A DNA stretch of 64,000 nt from Streptomyces sp. ERV7 (lineage in GTDB: Bacteria > Actinomycetota > Actinomycetes > Streptomycetales > Streptomycetaceae). Location: positions 1,240,001 to 1,304,000 of the forward strand of contig NZ_LYOY01000029.1 of assembly GCF_001653515.1 (NCBI RefSeq). The letters are read 5' to 3'. A model generated the notes under the pieces. That model did no database searches. It saw nothing but the letters and a program-made list of their open reading frames with translations, and had not been told where the DNA came from. Below, piece after piece: positions 1-6,564 of the stretch (position 1 is its first letter; each line of letters begins with the position of its first letter). Both the position numbers and the translations under genes were made by a program.

Positions 1-2162
1 ATCGCCGCCTGCTTGGTACGGGACTCGGCCTTCGTGTAGGAACCGGCGGCTTCCTGACTCGCCTCCGCCGAGGAGTCAGTCTGCGCTCCCTCAACGATGG
101 ACTTCGTAACATCCTCCTGGAACCACTTCACAGCGTCACCCCCGACCGGCAGCATCTCAATGTATTTGGCCCCGACGGCACTGATGATCCGATTGGTCCA
201 ATCGGCCTTGTCCTGCACTGCCTTGTTGAACTTGGCGTCATCCGAAGAGTGCTTCTCGTGGATCGCCTCCACCCGCCCCTCGGCCATCATTCCCGCGATC
301 TGCCCACCGGGCCCAACAGCGTTGCGCACTGCCTCACCGACGTCCGTTCCATGGTTCTCCGGATGGGCGAACACATCGTGCACCAACAGCGTCGTGTATA
401 CCTGCTGCGCGTTGGTGATCGCACCGTACGCATCGGGGTCCTGTGCCACGGCGGTCAGGAAATGGGCCATCCGGCCCGGATCGAAGGTGGCCGGCACACC
501 CAGCGGCTTCGCCTGCCCCGCCCCGTTCTCCGCCGCCGCCTGAAGATCCGGCATGTACTCCGCAGCCATGTTCCCGAAGTTCCCGGACAGCCCCGCCAGT
601 GGGCCGGGTGTGTCGCCCTCGCCCGTCACCAGCTCCGGGGAGCCTCCCACCTTCGTGACGACCCGCTCCATCACCTTGGCCATCTGCTCGGTGTGCTCCA
701 CGGGCCTTGCGTGCTCATCCCCCACCACCCGCCCCGTGACCGCCGCCTCCAGCGCGTTACCGGTCGCGGTCTGGAGGGGGGTCGGGACGGGGCCGTCGGT
801 GGGGGCCGTGTCGAACCAGTCCGCCGTCGCCTCGCGGTCGAGGGCGTAGTCGACCATCCCCTGCGGGCGCCCCTGGTCACCGGAGACCGGCTTGTCGTCG
901 GTGGTGACGATCCCGTCCCCATCGCTGTCCTCACGTACGGGCTCGTTGAAGAAGGCCGTGGCCGCCTCCGGGCTGTTGCCCATCGCCTGCATCAGACCGG
1001 TCATGGGGTCGAAGCCGCGGCCGCCCCCCTTGTCGAGGTTGAAGGCCAGAGCCGGGGAGGTGGGCACGTTCCCTTCCCAGATGCCCGGGTCCGCGTGCTC
1101 CATCCCGACCATGTCGCGCCCGATCGGGACCAGGAACTCCTTGTCGTACCGGCCCTGACGCAGCAAAGCGCCCAGCGCCTGGTACCCGTACACCTTCGCG
1201 CCGATGCTCGTGACCCCCGGGATGTCGATCCGCTTGCGACCGGCCCGCATCATGTCGAGGGTCCAGGTCGCGTCCAGGTGGCCGCGCGTCCTCGGATCGG
1301 TGGCGACGCCCAGCATGTCGCCCATGTCGTCCTGGAGGCCATGCACCATCGCGACCCGGTCCTGGCCGGCCGCACCCAGGCCCGTCGCGTCCAGCGACAT
1401 CTTCGTGTACAGCTCAAGCGTGCCTTCCGCGCCCATCCGGCGGTAGAAGGCGGTGGCGAACTCGGGATCCCTCGCGTTGTCGTGCACGAGCTCCCGGAGC
1501 CGGCGAAGGGCCTCGCCGTTACGCGCCACGCCCCCGTCCCCCGTGGCGCTCCTGGCCAGTTCGACGGCCCGAGCCGCCTTCTCGTCCTCCAGGCCGCTGA
1601 ACTTCGGCGGGGCGAAGTCGTGCTCGCTCCCGTCGTTCGCCGCCAGCGCCCGCCGCAACGACTCGTCCGCCTCGTCGCACTCCTCCACGATCACCTTGAT
1701 CCGGCGCTGCCACTGCTCGACGGCGTCGTTCTGCCGCTTGATCTCAAGATCGCTGGAGACGCCCGGGGTGGTGTGACGCGCGGCGTAGTCTCCGGCGACG
1801 GAGTAGCGGGCGGTGACCCGCCCCTGCGCGTCCACGACGATGCCGGACTGCTCCGAGCCGTCGACGATCTTCCGTAACTCGTCCCTGGCCCGCTTGAACG
1901 CCGCGTACCCGTCCGCCAGTACCGCGTGGATCCCCTTCGCCTCCGCCGCCGCGTCCTCGAACTCCTTGGCCGTCTTGTCGATGAACTGCCTGGTGACGCC
2001 CGCGTTCACCCCGGCCCAGTCCGCCTTGTCGGCGTGGGCCTTCATGCCCTTGCGGGCCTCCTCGGCGAGGGTTTTCAGCCGGGTGACCATGTCCGCCCAG
2101 TCGTCGACCGCGGTCTTCAGTTTGTCGAGCGGTGCGTTCACCACGTCGTCGTACGTGAGCAT
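1..2162 (-). CDS. Large WXG-like secreted effector candidate (DUF6571-like), 3' end outside window
   Basis: The frame is open from ATG at 2162 to the window edge (720 codons seen, no stop), so the C-terminus is missing. The N-terminus (MLTYDDVV...) is predicted helical and carries a W-A-G motif near residue 49, as in WXG100-type secretion substrates. The middle is mixed alpha-helical and contains an EF-hand-like calcium loop DSDGDGIVTTDD encoded at 894-929. No signal peptide or membrane segment is visible. It is the distal gene of a minus-strand operon with another WXG-like protein (54 bp upstream) and a mycosin-type protease, so export by a type VII route is inferred. The general shape recalls the large DUF6571 proteins of Streptomyces; that family call is from memory and tentative. 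Confidence 0.7.
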   Translation of the reverse strand, partial: MLTYDDVVNAPLDKLKTAVDDWADMVTRLKTLAEEARKGMKAHADKADWAGVNAGVTRQFIDKTAKEFEDAAAEAKGIHAVLADGYAAFKRARDELRKIVDGSEQSGIVVDAQGRVTARYSVAGDYAARHTTPGVSSDLEIKRQNDAVEQWQRRIKVIVEECDEADESLRRALAANDGSEHDFAPPKFSGLEDEKAARAVELARSATGDGGVARNGEALRRLRELVHDNARDPEFATAFYRRMGAEGTLELYTKMSLDATGLGAAGQDRVAMVHGLQDDMGDMLGVATDPRTRGHLDATWTLDMMRAGRKRIDIPGVTSIGAKVYGYQALGALLRQGRYDKEFLVPIGRDMVGMEHADPGIWEGNVPTSPALAFNLDKGGGRGFDPMTGLMQAMGNSPEAATAFFNEPVREDSDGDGIVTTDDKPVSGDQGRPQGMVDYALDREATADWFDTAPTDGPVPTPLQTATGNALEAAVTGRVVGDEHARPVEHTEQMAKVMERVVTKVGGSPELVTGEGDTPGPLAGLSGNFGNMAAEYMPDLQAAAENGAGQAKPLGVPATFDPGRMAHFLTAVAQDPDAYGAITNAQQVYTTLLVHDVFAHPENHGTDVGEAVRNAVGPGGQIAGMMAEGRVEAIHEKHSSDDAKFNKAVQDKADWTNRIISAVGAKYIEMLPVGGDAVKWFQEDVTKSIVEGAQTDSSAEASQEAAGSYTKAESRTKQAA

Positions 2163-2215
2163 GTCCTGATACCGACCTTGATGGCTCGAAGTCCCGTTGG
2201 CCCGCTGCCCGCGGC

Positions 2216-2641
2216 CTACTTCAGGTATGCGTCGATCCGCGACACCGCGAGCAACTCGCCCCCGACGCGCTGGTCGTCCTTGGCGTGGGCGGCCATCGAG
2301 TAGTCGAGGTGGTTGGAGATCTGCGCGCAGGCGTCGCTGAGCGTCCGCAGCTGGGTGTCCCACTTGGTGCGGACCTTCGCCAGTTCGCCGCCGCTGGTGA
2401 AGTTGCGGGCGGTGAGCGCGGTCGCCGCGGAGCCGGTGGATTCGCGGGCGTGACTACCGTCGCGCCTGAGCCCGTCGTGCAGTTTGAAGGCGTCCCCGCC
2501 GACCACGCCGAGGTCGTCGCGCCGCACGCTGAGGTCGGCGGCCCCGGGCCCGCTCGGCCCCTCGTCGACGCGGTTCAGCCGCATGGCCACGTTCGCGGCC
2601 GCACTCGCCTGCGCCTGGCGCCACTCTTCCTCGAACGACAT
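2216..2641 (-). CDS. Small WXG100-like type VII partner protein, 141 aa
   Basis: The product begins MSFEEEW, a beginning common in small Streptomyces ESX-like proteins, and is predicted as two helical blocks without a signal peptide or membrane span. The frame stays open for 27 codons upstream, but ATG 2641 is chosen because a G-rich Shine-Dalgarno stretch lies just before it and the upstream residues are low-complexity Gly/Arg/Ala. A W-D-T near residue 100 sits where an ESX turn might be, but there is no clean W-x-G. It lies 54 bp upstream of the large effector gene. The likely role is a co-secreted partner or chaperone of that neighbour, inferred from order and size only. Confidence 0.65.
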   Translation of the reverse strand: MSFEEEWRQAQASAAANVAMRLNRVDEGPSGPGAADLSVRRDDLGVVGGDAFKLHDGLRRDGSHARESTGSAATALTARNFTSGGELAKVRTKWDTQLRTLSDACAQISNHLDYSMAAHAKDDQRVGGELLAVSRIDAYLK

Positions 2642-2830
2642 GCGGACCCCGCCCCCGTACGCCCCCGGACGACCCTTTACCGCTTCCACACCGTACGGAC
2701 GGGCCGCTCTTCGCGCCAGCACATGCTCCGGCTATGGGGGTACGTGGCCGTTTCATCCCCCCTGAATGGCTGGGATGGGGCGGATGGGTTGACGGATCAC
2801 CGGTGGGGCGCGTGTCGCCTCACGTCCGAC

Positions 2831-4048
2831 TCAGGAGGTGCGGCGCCGTGACCGTACGAGCAGTACGGCGACGGCCGCGACGACCACACCGGCCGCACCC
2901 ACGCCGACCCACAGCCCGGTGTTACCGCCGTCGTCCGACTCCGAGTCAGGCGCGGCCGTCACGGGCTTGCCCGCAGCGGACGGGGCCGGCGACGCCGACG
3001 CCTGCGGGGACGGCGTCCCGGCCGCCGCCAGGTCGGGCAGCGGCCACTCGTTCGCCGGGCCCGGGTCGCCGGGGGTCTTCAGGGCGATACGGGGGCGGAC
3101 GACCCCGTACCCGATGTAGTCACTGCGCTTGTCCCCGTTCTTGGGGCCGCCGGCCGTGTTGAGCAGGACGCGGAGGACCTGGTTGTTGGTCCACTGGGGG
3201 TGGGCGGACCAGATGAGGGCGGCGGAGGCGGAGGCGAGGGCGGTGGCGTCGCTGGTGCCGTGGCTGGTGCAGATCTGGGTGCCGCCGCCGCAGGCCTCCG
3301 TCATCTCGTCGCCGGGGGCGGCGAGATCGACCTGAGGACCGTGCTGGGACTCCTTGGTCGCTTCGATCTTCTTGTCCACGGCTGCTACGCCTACTACGCC
3401 GGGGGTTGCACCGGGGTACTGAATCGGATTGCCCTTGTCGCCGCTGTTGCCGACACCGGCAAAGACCAAAGATCCCTTGCCCAAGGCGTACTTCACCGCG
3501 CTGGTGAGCTCATCAGAGCCCTCCGGCGAGGCCTGCGAAATATTGATCACCTTGGCGCCATGGTCCGCCGCATAGCGGATTCCCTGGCTCAGTTTCTCAA
3601 GCCACATAGGGAGGTTCACAAACTTCGAACCTTCCGTGTCCTTCGGCAGCCTGACCGGAAGAACCTTCACTCCAGGCGCCAGACCGAAGGCACCGTCCGC
3701 CGCCGACCTCTTCCCAGTACCGGCAATCAGTGACGCCATGCCGGTTCCGTGACCCTTCCAGTCAGTGTGTTCGTCACCCTGTTCACTGGAGAGATTGAGC
3801 CCAGGCAGTACCTGCCCGTGAAGATCGGCCAGAGTGTCATCGACGCCGGTGTCGATGACGGCGACAGTGACTCCCTTACCCGTGCTGGTCTTCCACATCT
3901 CCTCGGCCTGCATGGCGTCGAGATGCCACTGCCGCTCACGGACCGTGTCCGCATGCGCGGGTGTGGCGGCAACGCCCACCAGCAGCGCCCCAAGGACGAC
4001 GGACACGGCACGGCCGCGCCTCATGACTCGATGGCTCCTGGTGGGCAT
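2831..4048 (-). CDS. Mycosin-type S8 serine protease, type VII secretion-associated, 405 aa
   Basis: Subtilase with the full catalytic triad: Asp66 in VIDTG, His100 in GHGTGMASL, Ser266 in GTSDATA, plus the oxyanion Asn201. A signal peptide occupies residues 1-33 (cut after AHA), a Pro/Ala/Ser linker spans about 340-375 and a single C-terminal transmembrane helix about 379-398 is followed by RSRRR. This layout (signal, protease, linker, anchor) is that of MycP, the membrane protease of ESX systems. Cys253 and Cys260 could form a disulfide. The Pro usual after GTSxA is absent. Start ATG 4048 has an AAGGA site 6-7 nt upstream. It lies 19 bp downstream of the 520-aa WXG protein, so the two are probably co-transcribed. 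Confidence 0.9.
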   Translation of the reverse strand: MPTRSHRVMRRGRAVSVVLGALLVGVAATPAHADTVRERQWHLDAMQAEEMWKTSTGKGVTVAVIDTGVDDTLADLHGQVLPGLNLSSEQGDEHTDWKGHGTGMASLIAGTGKRSAADGAFGLAPGVKVLPVRLPKDTEGSKFVNLPMWLEKLSQGIRYAADHGAKVINISQASPEGSDELTSAVKYALGKGSLVFAGVGNSGDKGNPIQYPGATPGVVGVAAVDKKIEATKESQHGPQVDLAAPGDEMTEACGGGTQICTSHGTSDATALASASAALIWSAHPQWTNNQVLRVLLNTAGGPKNGDKRSDYIGYGVVRPRIALKTPGDPGPANEWPLPDLAAAGTPSPQASASPAPSAAGKPVTAAPDSESDDGGNTGLWVGVGAAGVVVAAVAVLLVRSRRRTS

Positions 4049-4067
4049 GCGCTTCCTTCTCAGAGGC

Positions 4068-5630
4068 TCAGTCGATTACGGGCGGCACAATACGGCGGTC
4101 GCTCTGCTGCCAGGTCTCCTCGTCCTCGGTGAGGTAGTCCGGCCGCTCGCCACCGCGCTCGTCCCGCCGCCCGGCGGGGCCGTGCGTACCGGGCGGAATC
4201 ATCCCCCGACCGGTCTGACCGGCTCGCGGGTTGCCTTCGGCGGTGCCATTGCGTACGAGACCCGAGCCGCCCTCCGTGAACGGGCGCCCGCTCCGGCTGC
4301 CGGGCTCGGTCGGGCGGCCGCCGACGATACCGCCGGGCTCGCCCGCCAGTCGGCGTCCGCCGGAGAAGCCGCCCCGGCTTCCACCGCCGCCCCCGTGGCC
4401 ACCCGGACCGTGAGCCATCGGCGGACGGCCCTGCGTCCCCTGCCGACCCTCGTCGCCGACGACGGTGCCCCGGGGAATGCCGGTCGTGGGGCGGCCCTCA
4501 CCGGGCAGTACCTGACGGCCGCCGACGATGCCGGGCGGTCGCGGCAGCGAGCTCGGGGGCAGGCCTCCCACGGTGCCCCGCCCCGGAAGGCCGGGTCCAC
4601 GGAGACCGCCCGTCGCCTGCCGCCCTCCCGGTACGCCGGGCTCCGGCACACCGTGCTTCCCGCCTCCAGTGAACGTGGGCGGAACAGTCCCGAGCGGCGG
4701 CATCGGCCCGATGTCCGGCCTGCCGACAGGCGACGGGGTGGGAGTGACAACAGGGCTGGTGGGAGTGACGTGAGTGGGCGGCGGCAGCGTGTCGACGCCG
4801 TCGATGGTCGTCCCCACAGGCACGTCAGGCACGTGAGTCGGAAGCGTCTCCCCTACCGGAGTCACGGTGTGCGACGTCACCGAAGTGCTGTGCGTCGTCC
4901 CCGAAGGGGTGGAGACGTGACTGCCGGTCTGCGACGTCGAGGTTCTGGCTCGCTGGCTCGACGGCGTCCCCCCACCGCTGACGTACTTACTGCTGTCAAT
5001 GGAGCGTTCCGGCACAAACACCGCCGGCGGCGGCGGAAAAACCGGCGGCCTCAGTGCGGCCACCTGCTCCCCCGACTGCACATACACATCCGCCAACCGC
5101 CGCAACTCCCGCACCGCGTCCTGCCGCTGGCCCTCCATCTTCTCGTTGAGGCCGGTCAGCTTGGCCGACGCGTCGCGGGCGTCCTGCTGGCCGTCGGGGT
5201 CGTGGTGGGCCGCGACGTACAGCTTCTGGGTGTCGGTGGCCTGCTGCTTGAGGGTCGGGTCGTACGTCGGGACCGCGGACTTCGCCTGGGTGATGGCGTG
5301 CGAGACCGAGGCTAGCCAACCGGAGGCGTCCTGGCTGTACTTGCCGAGTTCCAGCGTGGCCATCGCCGCGTCGTGGCCCCAGTCCGTGAACGCCTTCGCG
5401 CCCTCGCCCTGCCAGACCACCCGGTTCATGTGCAGCTTGAGGTCGTCGCCGATCTTCGTGATCGCCGTGGACGCCTTCGCCAGCTTCTTGGCCAGGCCGT
5501 CCGCCGAGTCGCCCTTCATACCCTGGACCATGGTCCACAGTTCCTGGTGGGACTTGGACTCGAAGTTCGTACGCTCCACCGGCGGCGGCTTCGGCGCCCC
5601 CTGCCCGCTCCGGTCCTTGTTCTCAGCCAT
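4068..5630 (-). CDS. WXG/PPE-like protein with long Pro-Gly-Thr-rich tail, 520 aa
   Basis: Residues about 20-200 form a helical WXG100/PPE-like domain with the W-x-G turn at Trp73-Gln-Gly75. Residues about 205-490 are low-complexity, first Ser/Thr/Pro-rich, then Gly/Pro/Arg-rich. The last residues return to an ordered acidic motif (DYLTEDEETW, then RRIVPPVID), which I recognise as a recurring C-terminal signature of Streptomyces type VII-associated proteins. Such proteins are sometimes mislabelled as IF-2 because of the tail. There is no signal peptide. ATG 5630 overlaps the stop of a 28-codon frame upstream. The role is probably a secreted substrate or wall-spanning component, unproven. Confidence 0.8.
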   Translation of the reverse strand: MAENKDRSGQGAPKPPPVERTNFESKSHQELWTMVQGMKGDSADGLAKKLAKASTAITKIGDDLKLHMNRVVWQGEGAKAFTDWGHDAAMATLELGKYSQDASGWLASVSHAITQAKSAVPTYDPTLKQQATDTQKLYVAAHHDPDGQQDARDASAKLTGLNEKMEGQRQDAVRELRRLADVYVQSGEQVAALRPPVFPPPPAVFVPERSIDSSKYVSGGGTPSSQRARTSTSQTGSHVSTPSGTTHSTSVTSHTVTPVGETLPTHVPDVPVGTTIDGVDTLPPPTHVTPTSPVVTPTPSPVGRPDIGPMPPLGTVPPTFTGGGKHGVPEPGVPGGRQATGGLRGPGLPGRGTVGGLPPSSLPRPPGIVGGRQVLPGEGRPTTGIPRGTVVGDEGRQGTQGRPPMAHGPGGHGGGGGSRGGFSGGRRLAGEPGGIVGGRPTEPGSRSGRPFTEGGSGLVRNGTAEGNPRAGQTGRGMIPPGTHGPAGRRDERGGERPDYLTEDEETWQQSDRRIVPPVID

Positions 5631-5709
5631 CCCGTCGCACCGCCATTCCCCGACTCCCGTCGTCCCCCGTCACGTACGCCGCGATCGCCGCGTACACCAG
5701 CGCGTCCAT
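5623..5709 (-). CDS. Possible 28-aa translationally coupled peptide between two type VII genes
   Basis: A 29-codon frame (MDALVYAAIAAYVTGDDG...) fits exactly between two larger genes. Its ATG shares one base with the upstream stop (TGATG at 5707-5711), and its TGA at 5623-5625 lies inside the first codons of the 520-aa gene (ATGGCTGA). Most of its third codon positions are G or C, as in its neighbours. It could be a real peptide, a coupling leader that carries ribosomes from one gene to the next, or chance. Nothing recognisable is encoded. Confidence 0.4.
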   Translation of the reverse strand: MDALVYAAIAAYVTGDDGSRGMAVRRDG

Positions 5710-6263
5710 CAGATCGAGCCGCCCGTAGCGCCCTTGTCCGGCGTGGACTGCCCGGGCTGCGAGCCCTGCGGCGCCGCGCCGGGTGTCACCGACGCGCCGG
5801 GCCCGTACATCTCGTACTGCTTCTGCAACTCGTCGCTGATCGCGCGCATCCGGTCACGGACGTCGGCGTCCACGCCGTCGTACCCGTTCTCCGCCGCCAG
5901 TACGGCGATGCACAGGCCCTCTATCTGCATGCCCAGCGCCTTGGAGAGCTGGCCGATCTGCTCGTGGACGACCTCGTACACCCCGTACAGGAACGCGCTC
6001 TCCTTGAAGTCCTCCGGGCCGAGCTCCGACTTCGCCAGGCGGTCGGCGCCGATCTTGACCGACGAGGCCTCGGACTCGTTCAGCTCGGTGAGCAGCGCGT
6101 CGACGCGCTTCTTGAACGTCAGCATCGACTCGGCCTCGCGGGCCAGGTCCGCCGCCGCCACCACGGCGGCACCCGCCGCCGCCCCGACCACCGGCATCAT
6201 CCCGAGCACCGGTGCCAGCGCGGTCACCCCGGGTCCTACGTCCCCGCCGCCATCCTGCGCCAC
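5709..6263 (-). CDS. Helical ESX-like protein, first gene of the type VII operon, 184 aa
   Basis: GTG 6263 is chosen because GGGGAGG lies 5 nt upstream; the longer in-frame version (ATG 6320) adds 19 residues with no ribosome site. Residues about 10-40 are hydrophobic (Ala/Val/Gly/Met) and could be a membrane-associated helix. Residues 45-155 are predicted long helices rich in Glu, Lys and Leu. The tail is Pro/Gly/Gln/Ser-rich. There is no W-x-G motif. It heads the operon that also encodes the WXG/PPE-like protein and the mycosin. I do not recognise a family; a role in type VII secretion is inferred from position. Confidence 0.65.
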   Translation of the reverse strand: MAQDGGGDVGPGVTALAPVLGMMPVVGAAAGAAVVAAADLAREAESMLTFKKRVDALLTELNESEASSVKIGADRLAKSELGPEDFKESAFLYGVYEVVHEQIGQLSKALGMQIEGLCIAVLAAENGYDGVDADVRDRMRAISDELQKQYEMYGPGASVTPGAAPQGSQPGQSTPDKGATGGSI

Positions 6264-6564
6264 AGTCGCCTCCCCGTTCGCCGTTCCCCTTACAGCTCCG
6301 TAAGTAACTGTAGTCAGCACCGCTGACAGACTGAACTCTTCCCTCTGCTTTCGGTCTTGACCGCTTGAGCGATCGCTTCCTCGTGCATCGCTTCCTCGTG
6401 CATCGCTTCCTTGTACGAGGACACGCAGGGAAGCGTCAGGGTTCCCCGCCTCCGACCGGTAGCAAAGCCATGGCCACGACGGAGGTCATGAATCATCAGC
6501 TATGACGGGTGGCCGGGCAGGACGCGTTCGTCCAGCCCGGCCACCCCTCCGGGCGAGCATCCGC
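6264..6564. other. Intergenic region between the type VII operon and the molybdoenzyme genes
   Basis: About 300 bp with no convincing gene. It holds three 15-bp tandem repeats (6372-6416) and is less GC-rich than its neighbours. It should contain the promoter of the minus-strand type VII operon near 6264-6340. A 60-codon minus-strand frame crossing the repeats is not supported by a ribosome site. Confidence 0.6.
6372..6416. repeat. 15-bp tandem repeat, three copies
   Basis: The unit atcgcttcctcgtgc occurs at 6372-6386 and 6387-6401 exactly, then at 6402-6416 with two changes. It lies about 110-150 bp upstream of the first type VII gene. No spacers or associated genes suggest CRISPR. Confidence 0.9.

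Noticed and set aside
249..1877. 542-codon plus-strand frame over the large WXG-like gene
   Set aside because: Arg/His/Gly-rich shadow of the minus-strand gene; no start site or family.
6314..6496. 60-codon minus-strand frame over the 15-bp repeats
   Set aside because: No ribosome site, atypical codon use and a repeat-derived MHEEA sequence.
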